Of a stretch of DNA of 64,000 nt, positions 16,899-25,246 are shown one piece after another. Every line of letters starts with the position of its first letter. The first letter of the stretch is position 1. The position numbers and the translations under genes were made by a program. The notes under the pieces were generated by a model. That model was not told where the DNA came from, ran no database searches, and saw only the letters and a list, made by a program, of their open reading frames with translations. Source of the stretch: Pseudolactococcus sp041800635 (GTDB lineage: Bacteria; Bacillota; Bacilli; Lactobacillales; Streptococcaceae); NCBI GenBank assembly GCA_047833645.1, contig CP181259.1, positions 2,108,001 to 2,172,000 on the forward strand, in the 5' to 3' direction.

Positions 16899-17321
16899 AT
16901 GAAATTGAACGAAAAACAAATGTTGGCTTATGCTGAAAGCTTAGGCAAAAAGTTGCAAGCAGGCGATATTATCGTCTTGACCGGCGAGTTGGGAGCGGGT
17001 AAAACGACCTTTACCAAGGGCCTTGGTAAAGGTTTAGACATCCATCAGATGATCAAAAGCCCGACCTACACCATTGTTCGGGAATACGAAGGCCGCCTCC
17101 CCCTCTATCACATGGACGTTTATCGCATCGGAGATGATCCCGATTCGATCGATTTAGATGAGTATTTATTTGGCAATGGTGTCACCGTGATTGAGTGGGG
17201 CAATCTCTTAGCGCAAGATCTGCCGAGTGCGTATCTGGAGATTTTATTTGACTACCAAGACGATGCACGAGAAGTGACACTTGTCGCACATGGCCATCGC
17301 TATGACACCTATCTAGACTAG
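16899..17321 (+). CDS. tsaE: tRNA t6A biosynthesis ATPase TsaE
   Basis: A 140-residue P-loop protein of the TsaB-TsaD-TsaE complex that makes N6-threonylcarbamoyladenosine at A37 of ANN-decoding tRNAs. Walker A is GELGAGKTTFTKG (residues 28-40), followed by SPTYTIVREY, the Asp-rich HMDVYRIG and VIEWGNLL. Full length. First gene of a likely tsaE-GNAT unit, a neighbourhood shared with streptococci, where lytR follows. The message should be leaderless from the promoter at 16884. Confidence 0.95.
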   Translation: MKLNEKQMLAYAESLGKKLQAGDIIVLTGELGAGKTTFTKGLGKGLDIHQMIKSPTYTIVREYEGRLPLYHMDVYRIGDDPDSIDLDEYLFGNGVTVIEWGNLLAQDLPSAYLEILFDYQDDAREVTLVAHGHRYDTYLD

Positions 17322-17351
17322 ACCTTAGCCTGTTGCCACCAAAGGAGCCCT

Positions 17352-17864
17352 ATGACTGAAATTATCGTAAGAGAAGCAACACCACAAGACGCCCAAAACT
17401 TGATTGCCTTTTTAAACCAAGTCGGTCAAGAATCGCATTTTTTAACCCTAGATGAAGCAGGGATCTTGCTGACAGTCGAACAAATGTCAGACTATCTGGC
17501 ACAAGTCGCTGAAAAGGATAATAATGCCTACCTATTAGCCTTAGCAGATGACCAAATCACCGGAGTGATTAGCTTGACAGCAGATTTTCATGAGCGCATT
17601 CGACATATCGGCGATTTATTTATCGCTGTCAGCCAGGACTTTCAGGGCTATGGGATCGGTCATATTTTAATGTCAGATCTGCTAGATTTCATCCAGGAAG
17701 TAGGCGTCATCAAACGCTTGGAACTCCAAGTTCAGAAACGCAACGAGAGAGCTGTTCATCTTTATCAAAAACATGGGTTTGACATTGAGTCAACTCGAAA
17801 ATTCGGAGCAAGAGATGAAACAGGGACTCTAATTGATGTATTAGAAATGGTAAGATTTTTTTGA
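17352..17864 (+). CDS. GNAT acetyltransferase
   Basis: A 170-residue GCN5-related N-acetyltransferase. The acetyl-CoA-binding signature is near residues 92-103 (SQDFQGYGIGHIL, a Q/RxxGxG/A variant), and the C-terminal RNERAVHLYQKHGF motif is typical. Acceptor unknown. 30 bp after tsaE with AAGGAG ahead of ATG 17352, so a member of the same operon; lytR downstream has its own promoter. Confidence 0.88.
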   Translation: MTEIIVREATPQDAQNLIAFLNQVGQESHFLTLDEAGILLTVEQMSDYLAQVAEKDNNAYLLALADDQITGVISLTADFHERIRHIGDLFIAVSQDFQGYGIGHILMSDLLDFIQEVGVIKRLELQVQKRNERAVHLYQKHGFDIESTRKFGARDETGTLIDVLEMVRFF

Positions 17865-17920
17865 TTAAGGTTACAAGTATGTAACATTTTATACGAATTC
17901 GGGTTTGGACCCAGTTTTTT

Positions 17921-17929
17921 TGGTAAAAT
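17921..17929 (+). promoter_or_regulatory. lytR promoter, leaderless start
   Basis: TGG-TAAAAT (hexamer 17924-17929), six bases before the ATG at 17936. Confidence 0.65.
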
Positions 17930-17935
17930 GGAATA

Positions 17936-19246
17936 ATGAAAAGAAGTCAGAGAATTAATTATGAAGCCAAGCATGGCGCTCAAAAAACTAGAAATAGGAA
18001 GCTAAAGAAAAATGGCAAGCCTAAGATGCGACTTTGGAAGAAGGTGTTACTTGGTTTTTTAGCGACAATTTTAGTTTTTGCAGGCCTCGTTTTTGCCTAT
18101 GGTACCGTTGTCTTAAATCGAACAGAAAGTGCTTTTAAAACCACTTTTTCTGATTTAGGCTTGAGTTCAAGTAAAAAATCAGATGAGATTATCAAGGCGA
18201 CCCAACCCTTAACCATTCTACTGATGGGGGTTGATACAGGAGATGGGGCGCGTACGGATCTATGGTCAGGCCAGTCAGATACGATGATTGTGATGACGAT
18301 TAATCCTCAGACCAATACGACGACCATGGTTTCCTTGGAACGAGATATGTTGACCAGCATCATTGATAAAGACGGTGATGTTGTCGAGACAGCCAAGTTA
18401 AATGCGGCCTATGCCAGTGGTGGCGCTGTGACCGCAGTGTCAACGATTCAGCAACAGATTGGCTTAGACATTGACAAATACGCCTTAATTAACATGAACG
18501 GCTTGAAAGACCTGGTTGATGCGGTTGGTGGTATTGAAGTCGATAACAAATTAGGGGCAACGATTTCGATTGAAGAAACGGAACCTGATTACACCGCAAC
18601 AGTTGAACCTGGTAAGCAACATATCAATGGTGACCAGGCTCTAGTATACGCTCGGATGCGCCATCAGGATCCAGAAGGAGATATCGGTCGGCAAGCACGC
18701 CAGCGTGAAGTCATTACCCAAATTATGGGTAAAATTTTAAGTCTGGATTCAATTACCAAATATGAAAAAATTCTGACCGCCATTTCAGGGAATATGAAAA
18801 CAGACTTTGCGGTCAATGGTAACTCTTTGAAAAGTTTGTTAGGCTACAAAGATGCCTTCCAAAAAATACGATCAATCAAGCTGCAAGGTCTTGGTGAAAT
18901 GATTGATGGGATTTCTTATCAGGTCATGCCAGCTAATAACCTCTTGAGCGTTCAAAATGCCTTGCGATTATCGCTTGGTAAGCCAGTAGAGAAAATTCTG
19001 TCGCCTCATATCGTAACCTTTGAAAATTATTACGGGGGCTATGCGCCAAATGCCACCTTGCCGACCGTGATGACAACGGTAAATGGGAAATCTACTGAGA
19101 AAACCTTGCTGACAGATGGTGAAGAAGCCTCTGCTGACAAAGCTTCAGAAGAAAGCACATCAGAAACAGCGCCTACGTCTGGCACGACTTATGGCGGGCA
19201 GACCTCCGAAACCCAATACGACGTCTATGGTAATCCGATTGAATAA
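17936..19246 (+). CDS. lytR: LytR-CpsA-Psr (LCP) wall-polymer transferase
   Basis: A 436-residue membrane protein with a basic cytosolic N-terminus, one helix at about residues 36-58, an extracellular LCP domain and a Ser/Thr/Glu-rich C-terminal tail. Catalytic motifs are intact: LLMGVDTGDGARTDLWSGQSD with Arg/Asp, then SLERDMLT, LVDAVGGIEVDN, and the VYARMRHQDPEGDIGRQARQ arginine motif. LCP enzymes move undecaprenyl-linked glycopolymers onto peptidoglycan. Its own leaderless promoter separates it from the upstream acetyltransferase. One of three LCP genes in this window. Confidence 0.93.
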   Translation: MKRSQRINYEAKHGAQKTRNRKLKKNGKPKMRLWKKVLLGFLATILVFAGLVFAYGTVVLNRTESAFKTTFSDLGLSSSKKSDEIIKATQPLTILLMGVDTGDGARTDLWSGQSDTMIVMTINPQTNTTTMVSLERDMLTSIIDKDGDVVETAKLNAAYASGGAVTAVSTIQQQIGLDIDKYALINMNGLKDLVDAVGGIEVDNKLGATISIEETEPDYTATVEPGKQHINGDQALVYARMRHQDPEGDIGRQARQREVITQIMGKILSLDSITKYEKILTAISGNMKTDFAVNGNSLKSLLGYKDAFQKIRSIKLQGLGEMIDGISYQVMPANNLLSVQNALRLSLGKPVEKILSPHIVTFENYYGGYAPNATLPTVMTTVNGKSTEKTLLTDGEEASADKASEESTSETAPTSGTTYGGQTSETQYDVYGNPIE

Positions 19247-19249
19247 AAT

Positions 19250-19278
19250 TTGACTAAACTGCTGAATTTTGGTAAAAT
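19250..19278 (+). promoter_or_regulatory. tRNA-Arg promoter
   Basis: TTGACT (19250-19255), exact 17-bp spacer, TGG-TAAAAT (19273-19278). Confidence 0.75.
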
Positions 19279-19293
19279 TTAGTAGTTGTGTTT

Positions 19294-19367
19294 GGTCTCA
19301 TAGCTCAGCTGGATAGAGCATTCGCCTTCTAAGCGAACGGTCGCAGGTTCGAATCCTGCTGGGATCA
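19294..19367 (+). tRNA. tRNA-Arg (UCU)
   Basis: A 74-nt cloverleaf. Acceptor GGTCTCA pairs with TGGGATC (one G-U, one U-G). The D arm GCTC/GAGC, anticodon stem TTCGC/GCGAA with loop CTTCTAA (anticodon TCT at 19328-19330), and T arm GCAGG/CCTGC with TTCGAAT loop are all present. CCA is not encoded. It reads AGA codons. Has its own promoter and terminator. Confidence 0.96.
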
Positions 19368-19383
19368 CTAATGAATAAACTTT

Positions 19384-19414
19384 AAAACTTCTTGCTAACC
19401 GAGAAGTTTTTTTG
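19384..19414 (+). terminator. tRNA-Arg terminator
   Basis: AAAACTTCT, 9-base loop, AGAAGTTTT and further T residues. Confidence 0.85.
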
Positions 19415-19483
19415 TTAGTCTGGGTATAAATATAAGCTATAACCTTATGAAACCTTTAAGTATAAGGCGAACATTAAAAACTA

Positions 19484-19492
19484 TGCTATCAT
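19484..19492 (+). promoter_or_regulatory. Putative promoter of the methionine synthase module
   Basis: TGC-TATCAT (hexamer 19487-19492), 26 bases before the start at 19519; no clear -35. Confidence 0.4.
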
Positions 19493-19518
19493 AAATTTAA
19501 GAGAAAAATGGAGACGTT

Positions 19519-20205
19519 ATGCAATATCTACCCTTGGAAAAATCAGAAGTCTTGCGCTATCTGGGTTACCGACGCAAACAAGAGCTCACACCCGCTATCT
19601 CGACGCTAGTGGACGAGATGATGCGAGAAGTGCAGGACGTGTCAAATGCCCGCTACCTGTATCAGGCCTATGATTTCACCCTGGACGAGACCAACCAAGC
19701 CATCTATCTCACCAATACCGACCTGGTGCTCCAGTCCAAACAGCTCTATAATCACTTAAAGCACGCCAAACAAGTCGTCTTGCTGGCAGCCACGCTAGGG
19801 ATTGAAGTCGAACGCCAAGTCAGACGCTACGAACTGTCAGAGCTGACCAAGGCTTTTGTGCTAGATGCGGCCTGTGTTACTTACATCGAAAAGATCTGTG
19901 ATTTAGCAGAGGTTGACATCGATACTCAGTTTTCCGATCGTGTGTTGAATCGCAGATTTTCGCCTGGGTATGGGGATTTGTCCCTAGAGGTTCAGCCCCA
20001 ATTTTTAAAAACCCTAGGCGCTGATCGCCAACTGGGTCTCACTTTGACGGAAAATTATTTGATGATCCCTCGAAAATCAATCACTGCGATTTTGGGACTC
20101 TTTGAAGATGAGAAAGTGGCGCGACCGAGACGCAAGCCACCTCAAGATTTGACGGTGGAGATGGTTAAAAATGGCAACTTTAATGTGACAGGTGTGCGCC
20201 CATGA
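19519..20205 (+). CDS. Methionine synthase activation-domain protein
   Basis: A 228-residue stand-alone version of the C-terminal SAM-binding reactivation domain of cobalamin-dependent methionine synthase. The family-type segment RFSPGYGDLSLEVQ lies near residue 150. When cob(I)alamin is oxidised, this domain supports reductive remethylation with S-adenosylmethionine. The MetH encoded at 20813 lacks this domain, which supports the assignment. It overlaps the next gene by 4 bp (ATGA). GGAGA precedes ATG 19519. Confidence 0.85.
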   Translation: MQYLPLEKSEVLRYLGYRRKQELTPAISTLVDEMMREVQDVSNARYLYQAYDFTLDETNQAIYLTNTDLVLQSKQLYNHLKHAKQVVLLAATLGIEVERQVRRYELSELTKAFVLDAACVTYIEKICDLAEVDIDTQFSDRVLNRRFSPGYGDLSLEVQPQFLKTLGADRQLGLTLTENYLMIPRKSITAILGLFEDEKVARPRRKPPQDLTVEMVKNGNFNVTGVRP

Positions 20206-20684
20206 TGACGACCAGACTAACCCGCCTTGCAATTTTAACGGCGCTTGCCTGTGTCCTTCGAATCGCTTTTGGTGCCTTTCCCAATGTCAAGCCGATTACC
20301 GCCCTATTTTTTGTCTTGGTCTTGGTTTATGGCTTAGCTGACGCCATCATCGTCAGTAGTTTAACCATGGTGGTGACTGGCTTTTTGATGGGGTTTTCGG
20401 TGATTATTTTGGGGCAGATGCTTAGCTATGCTGTAATTTTGAGCTTGGGGGCGCTAGTGTTTAAAGGGGTTAAGCCGCTGGTCTTTCGGACAGTCGTGAT
20501 TTTTATTCTGACCATGTTTTACGGTTTCATCATCTCGATTTTTTCAGCTCAGCTATTTGGTAGCCTTTTTTTGCCCTTTTGGCTCAGTGGCTTGACGTTT
20601 GACCTGGCGCATGCCGTGTCAACGGCCCTCTTTTTCCCAATTTTAGCAACCATTTTCAAAAATATCTTAAAAACAGGATACTGA
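20202..20684 (+). CDS. ECF transporter S component, probably cobalamin (CbrT-like)
   Basis: A 160-residue hydrophobic protein with about six membrane helices and an N-terminal RLTRLAILTALACVLRI segment carrying the A-rich motif that S components use to dock on EcfT. Context between the methionine synthase activation protein and MetH makes cobalamin or its precursors the most likely ligand. No EcfA/EcfT genes lie nearby, so it should use a shared group II energising module encoded elsewhere. The substrate is inference from context; the S-component fold is moderately sure. Confidence 0.72.
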   Translation: MMTTRLTRLAILTALACVLRIAFGAFPNVKPITALFFVLVLVYGLADAIIVSSLTMVVTGFLMGFSVIILGQMLSYAVILSLGALVFKGVKPLVFRTVVIFILTMFYGFIISIFSAQLFGSLFLPFWLSGLTFDLAHAVSTALFFPILATIFKNILKTGY

Positions 20685-20725
20685 AAGCGGTGCGACGCAG
20701 TCGGAAACTTCTGTAGACAATTAGG

Positions 20726-20761
20726 GATTTATGGTATTGCGCTTGCGCAGGGTCATAAATC
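20726..20761 (+). other. Hairpin in metH leader
   Basis: GATTTATG (20726-20733) pairs with CATAAATC (20754-20761), enclosing a TGCG/CGCA stem. No T-run follows. The 128-bp gap holds no recognisable S-box, SMK or cobalamin riboswitch core. Regulatory role unknown. Confidence 0.4.
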
Positions 20762-20812
20762 ATCTATTTTCCTAAGAGGTTATCTTGAAGTTCAAATAAA
20801 GGAAGACATGTC

Positions 20813-23200
20813 ATGACGATTTTAACGGCTTTAGAAACGCAGCTTTTGCTTTTTGACGGGGCAATGGGGACGCAGCTTCAAGATCGAGGCTTGCCGATTG
20901 GGGGGATTCCTGAGCATTTTAACCTGTCGCATCCGGAGGTGGTAGCAGCCATTCATCGAGACTACGTGGCGGCGGGGGCGGATGTCATTACGACCAATAC
21001 CTTTCAGGCCAATCCGACGAAAATGGCGGCAGATAAGCTGGCAGAGACGATTCGGGCGGCCGTCAAGCTGGCGAAGCAAGCGGCGCCTAAATATGTGGCC
21101 TATGACATGGGGCCGACTGGGCAACTCCTGCAACCCATGGGGACCTTGTCCTTCGAGGCGGCCTATGAGATGTTCGCAAGCCAAGCCATGATTGCGGAAG
21201 CAGCAGGGGCTGATTTGGTCATTATCGAGACGGTAGCGGATTTATTGGAAGCCAAAATCGCGGTCTTAGCAGTCAAAGAAAATACCAAACTACCGGTCTT
21301 TGTGACCATGACTTATCAGGAAGATGGCCGCACTTTTGTCGGGGTCGACCCGCAAACGGCGACCTTGACCTTGCAAAATTTGGGCGTGGATGTCTTGGGT
21401 GTCAACTGCTCGCTGGGGCCAAAAGAATTGGCACCGATTGTCGAGACGATTTTAGACTATGCCCAAATTCCAGTCATGGTCCAGGCCAATGCGGGTCTGC
21501 CACAGATGGAAAATGGCGAGACGGTCTATAAGATCACACCCGAAACCTACGTCGCTTATACGGAAAAATTGTTGAATCAAGGCGTAGCTGTTGTGGGTGG
21601 CTGTTGTGGCACGACGCCAGAATTTATCCGGCAACTGCGCGCGCTCATCGATCAAACGGAAAAAGTCTATCCAGAACCAAAATCTGGGACTTTTATCACC
21701 TCAGGCTTGAAGACGCTAGAAATTGGTCAGGGTCTGAGCTTGATCGGTGAGCGGATTAATCCAACGGGCAAACCTCGCCTGAAAGAAGCCTTGCGACAAA
21801 ATAATATCAACTACATCATTCAGGAAGCAGTCGCCCAGCGTGATGCAGGTGCCGATATTTTGGATGTCAATGTCGGCCTGCCTGAGATTGATGAAGCCCA
21901 GATGATGGTGAGAACGATTGTCGAGTTACAGGGCTTGCTTGATCTGCCTTTGCAGATTGATTCGTCAGAAGTGGCGGCTTTAGAAGCGGGGGCACGCCAT
22001 TATAACGGCATACCCTTGATTAATTCGGTCAATGGTAAGCCGTCTAGCCTGGCCAAGGTTTTTCCAATCGTCGCCAAATATGGCGGGGTCGTGCTAGGCC
22101 TCTGCCTGGATGAGGCTGGGATTCCTGAAACGGCTGAGAAACGCTATCAGATCGCTGAAAAAATCGTCCATGAGGCCGGTAAATATGGGATTCGGCCCGA
22201 TCGGGTGATGATTGATCCCCTGGTCTTGACCGCTTCTGCCCAACAAGATCAGGTGCCAGTCACATTGGACACCATCCGCCTGGTTAAAGAACGCCTGGGC
22301 TGTAAAACGGTGGTCGGCTTATCCAACATTTCCTTTGGCCTGCCCAATCGCGCCCTCTTAAATAGCACTTTTCTGGCGCAAGCGGTTGGCGCGGGGTTAG
22401 ATGCTCCGATTATGAACCCCCTGTCAGACGAGATGATGCGCGTGGTTCGGGCCCTCAGGGTCTTTAGCGGACAGGACACCAACTCAGCAGCCTACATCGC
22501 CAAAGCCCAAAACGAGACCGTTACGGTGACGGCATCACATGCTAGTGGGGATCAAGCGCCGACTGATGCTACCCTAGATTTGAAAGGGATGATTGTCAAA
22601 GGCCGTAAGGAGCTGACAGCTGCTGAAACCCGGAGATTGCTTGAAACACGGACGCCGCTTGACATCGTCAACACCTATTTCATTCCTGCCTTGGATACAG
22701 TTGGGGCTCAGTTTGAACAAGGGGCACTCTTTTTGCCCCAGCTCATGCAGTCCGCTGAGGCGACCCAACAGGCCCAGGAAGTCTTGAAAGCCGCCCTTGC
22801 CAAGTCAGGTCAACAGTCAGCCTCTCTAGGTAAGCTATTGCTGGCGACAGTTGAAGGGGATATCCATGATATTGGGAAAAATATCGTCAAGATGATCCTG
22901 GAAAATTACGGTTATGAGGTGGTTGACCTAGGGAAAGATGTGCCGATTGAAACCGTGGTTGAAACGGTGGTCAAGCAAGAAATTAAGCTGGTTGGCCTGT
23001 CTGCCCTGATGACGACAACGGTTCAAAATATGAAAAAAACGATTGCTGCCATCAAAGCAGTCGCACCGGACACGGTCTTTATGGTCGGAGGTGCCGTCCT
23101 CAATGAAGACTATCGGGAGTTTGTCGGTGCTGACTACTATGCCAAGGACGCTATGGCTAGTGTTGAAATTGCTCAGAATTTTTTTAAACAAGTGAAATAA
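20813..23200 (+). CDS. metH: Cobalamin-dependent methionine synthase (no activation domain)
   Basis: Transfers a methyl group from methyltetrahydrofolate to homocysteine through cobalamin. 795 residues. Residues 1-285 are the homocysteine module with zinc Cys in VNCSLGP and GGCCGTTP. About 300-560 is the pterin-binding barrel (LIGERINPTGKPRL, DVNVGLP). About 600-795 is the cap and B12 module with VEGDIHDIGKNIVK, where DxHxxG supplies the cobalt-ligating His. The SAM reactivation domain of the long enzyme is absent and is encoded separately at 19519. AAAGGAAG lies 7 bases before ATG 20813. This gene is richer in GC and GC-ending codons than its flanks, a hint of transfer. Confidence 0.93.
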   Translation: MTILTALETQLLLFDGAMGTQLQDRGLPIGGIPEHFNLSHPEVVAAIHRDYVAAGADVITTNTFQANPTKMAADKLAETIRAAVKLAKQAAPKYVAYDMGPTGQLLQPMGTLSFEAAYEMFASQAMIAEAAGADLVIIETVADLLEAKIAVLAVKENTKLPVFVTMTYQEDGRTFVGVDPQTATLTLQNLGVDVLGVNCSLGPKELAPIVETILDYAQIPVMVQANAGLPQMENGETVYKITPETYVAYTEKLLNQGVAVVGGCCGTTPEFIRQLRALIDQTEKVYPEPKSGTFITSGLKTLEIGQGLSLIGERINPTGKPRLKEALRQNNINYIIQEAVAQRDAGADILDVNVGLPEIDEAQMMVRTIVELQGLLDLPLQIDSSEVAALEAGARHYNGIPLINSVNGKPSSLAKVFPIVAKYGGVVLGLCLDEAGIPETAEKRYQIAEKIVHEAGKYGIRPDRVMIDPLVLTASAQQDQVPVTLDTIRLVKERLGCKTVVGLSNISFGLPNRALLNSTFLAQAVGAGLDAPIMNPLSDEMMRVVRALRVFSGQDTNSAAYIAKAQNETVTVTASHASGDQAPTDATLDLKGMIVKGRKELTAAETRRLLETRTPLDIVNTYFIPALDTVGAQFEQGALFLPQLMQSAEATQQAQEVLKAALAKSGQQSASLGKLLLATVEGDIHDIGKNIVKMILENYGYEVVDLGKDVPIETVVETVVKQEIKLVGLSALMTTTVQNMKKTIAAIKAVAPDTVFMVGGAVLNEDYREFVGADYYAKDAMASVEIAQNFFKQVK

Positions 23201-23281
23201 GCAGCTTTGCCTCATTAGCAGAGATGCTTTTTATCTGCTAAAAAACTAATGATGACAGATCAATTCTTACTAGTTTATTAC

Positions 23282-23314
23282 ATAAATTATATTATTTAAT
23301 AAAATATAATTTAT
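23282..23314. promoter_or_regulatory. 33-bp palindrome over the lipoprotein promoter
   Basis: A perfect 12-bp inverted repeat, ATAAATTATATT (23282-23293) and AATATAATTTAT (23303-23314), with a 9-bp centre. It covers the -35 zone and touches the TG of the extended -10. A repressor operator is the simplest reading. Confidence 0.55.
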
Positions 23315-23322
23315 GTTACAAT
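23314..23322 (+). promoter_or_regulatory. Lipoprotein gene promoter
   Basis: TGT-TACAAT (hexamer 23317-23322), 34 bases before the ATG at 23357. Confidence 0.55.
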
Positions 23323-23356
23323 GGTTGCGAGGGGAAAAATATTTGGAGGAAGAAAA

Positions 23357-24298
23357 ATGAAGTTTAAGAAATTAGGAACAGTCATCGCTCTAGTCGTTAG
23401 TGCCCTGACACTAACAGCCTGTGGGACTGATAATCAGGCAACATTTATCAAAAATAATGCTGAACTGGCTAAATTATCAACACAAACATTTGAGTTGAAA
23501 CTGGCTGACTTAAAGGCGATATCAAGTGGGGATGCTAAGGCTTATGTCCCAATCATCAATGGTTATTTATCAAGTACCAAGTTTTCTGGTAAATCAATGC
23601 AGGACGGCAAAAATGCTCAAGTTAATTTAAACCTCTCGCTTGCTGGTCAAGAGATTCCTTTGGAAATTGTAACCCAAGATACCAATACTTACCTCAAACT
23701 TGAAACATTGAAACCCATCCTTGATATGTATCTCCAGTATGCAGGTGTTGGCGAAGTCAGTAAGGGATTAGACCTGGCAAAGATCAGAGGGAAATACTTA
23801 GATATCAATGCCATTTCTAAAGAAAGTGGCCAAAAGACGGAGGGCGTCTCTGCCCTGACTTCTGAAGACGCCAAGAAGGCATTGGATAAGGCTTACCAAT
23901 CTCTCGGTAAATCTGACTTTAAAAAAGAGGGTTCAGCGATCACCCTGACTTTATCTGGTGAACAAGTAGCTAAATTTATCAAGGTTTACCTAACGGGCCT
24001 CCCTAAAGAAACAAGCCAATCATTCGAGGATCTGACAAAGGATAAAGAGTTTGAAAAAAACTTATCAAAAATCATCAAATCAATGGTTATGACTACTGAT
24101 ATGCAAAAGAAAACGTCAAACCTTGAACTCAATTTTACTGGCAAAGAAGTAACTGGTTTTGGACTTGATGGGAAAGTATCTTTCCAAACCACTTATACGA
24201 ATGCTAAAGTAACCGTTAAAATTCCTACGCAAGCTAATCGTATTGACAGTACCAACGCTTTGATGCAACTGTTTTCAGGCAGCGCTCAAATGAATTGA
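23357..24298 (+). CDS. Lipoprotein of unknown function
   Basis: A 313-residue secreted lipoprotein. Signal peptide MKFKKLGTVIALVVSALTL ends at a lipobox L-T-A-C with Cys22 as the lipidated residue. The mature part is soluble and beta-rich by composition, with ISKESGQKTEGVSAL and a C-terminal Asn/Thr-rich stretch. It resembles the broad class of LppX/DUF6612-like surface lipoproteins only in plan, so no function is claimed. Start chosen at 23357 because GGAGGAAG lies 6-7 bases upstream; the longer frame from 23321 overlaps the -10. Monocistronic. Confidence 0.8.
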   Translation: MKFKKLGTVIALVVSALTLTACGTDNQATFIKNNAELAKLSTQTFELKLADLKAISSGDAKAYVPIINGYLSSTKFSGKSMQDGKNAQVNLNLSLAGQEIPLEIVTQDTNTYLKLETLKPILDMYLQYAGVGEVSKGLDLAKIRGKYLDINAISKESGQKTEGVSALTSEDAKKALDKAYQSLGKSDFKKEGSAITLTLSGEQVAKFIKVYLTGLPKETSQSFEDLTKDKEFEKNLSKIIKSMVMTTDMQKKTSNLELNFTGKEVTGFGLDGKVSFQTTYTNAKVTVKIPTQANRIDSTNALMQLFSGSAQMN

Positions 24299-24321
24299 GA
24301 TCTAAAATTAATGACACAACT

Positions 24322-24356
24322 AAAACCACCGCCTATATCCAGTAGGCGGTGGTTTT
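24322..24356. terminator. Terminator after lipoprotein gene
   Basis: AAAACCACCGCCTA and TAGGCGGTGGTTTT, a perfect 14-bp stem with 7-base loop. Confidence 0.85.
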
Positions 24357-24435
24357 CAGGAGTTACTTATGAAAAAATTTTTTAGGAATGATTTGATTAT
24401 AGCCTATCCTCCTTAAAGTAAACTTAAACCATTTG

Positions 24436-24444
24436 TGTTAAAAT
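24436..24444 (+). promoter_or_regulatory. Metallo-hydrolase promoter
   Basis: TGT-TAAAAT (hexamer 24439-24444); GGAGGAAAT precedes the start at 24488, so this transcript has a conventional leader. Confidence 0.55.
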
Positions 24445-24487
24445 AAAAGAGACAAATACGTGACACAAGTTACACGGAGGAAATCAA

Positions 24488-25246
24488 ATGAAATTAACAG
24501 CTTTAGGTGTTTGGGGAGGCTATCCCTATCAGGACGCGGGGACGACGTCCTATCTCCTGACCAGTAATTCTGGGTTCAATCTCATGATCGATGCCGGCAG
24601 TCGTGCCGTGACGGAGTTGGAACATGAGGTCTCGCCACTCTGTATCGATGCGGTGATTGTCAGTCATTATCATCAAGACCATATCGCTGATCTCGGCGTC
24701 TTGCGACAGTATCGTCAGCTCTGGCCCAAAACAGATCCCGATTGGGACAGCGCCATCCTCAAAATCTATGGTCATAACGAAGACACTCATGAATTTCAAA
24801 ACCTGACGCTTGATGGTGTCTCTGAAGGCATCGCTTACGATGTGACTGGCGTGGAGAAAATCGGCCCATTCGATATTACCTTTACGAAAACGGTGCACCC
24901 GATCACCTGTTATGCCATGCGGATCACAGAACGTAAAACAGGTCAGACCCTTGTTTTCACTGGCGATACCGGCTGGTTCAATAGTCTCGTTGACTTTTCA
25001 AAGGATGCGGATATGCTATTAGCAGATGTCTACTTTTTCTCAGATAAATCAAACATGCCCAATCACTTGTCGAGCGGAGAGGCAGGACGTATCGCGCGTG
25101 AGGCGCAGGTCAAGCAATTAGTCCTCACGCATTTACCGCAGTTTGGGGATTTGGAACAGTTGCGACAAGAAGCAGCAGACGCAGCACAGGGTGTGCCAAC
25201 TGACCTCGCCACACCACACAAGACATGGGATTTTAATACATTTTGA
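24488..25246 (+). CDS. Metallo-beta-lactamase-fold hydrolase (YhfI-like)
   Basis: A 252-residue cytosolic protein with the zinc signature HYHQDHIADL (about residues 60-69), a second Asp/His cluster in VFTGDTGWF, and NHLSSGEAGRIA with a C-terminal TH near VLTHLPQF. The fold is shared by RNase Z and YhfI proteins. The substrate is unknown, possibly phosphodiester or RNA related. The stop overlaps the TTG start of tadA (TTGA), so the two are coupled. Confidence 0.88.
   Translation: MKLTALGVWGGYPYQDAGTTSYLLTSNSGFNLMIDAGSRAVTELEHEVSPLCIDAVIVSHYHQDHIADLGVLRQYRQLWPKTDPDWDSAILKIYGHNEDTHEFQNLTLDGVSEGIAYDVTGVEKIGPFDITFTKTVHPITCYAMRITERKTGQTLVFTGDTGWFNSLVDFSKDADMLLADVYFFSDKSNMPNHLSSGEAGRIAREAQVKQLVLTHLPQFGDLEQLRQEAADAAQGVPTDLATPHKTWDFNTF

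Noticed and set aside
20685..20812. Cobalamin riboswitch upstream of metH
   Set aside because: A stretch AGTCGGAAAC loosely recalls the B12 box, but the 128-bp gap is too short and the other conserved blocks are absent.
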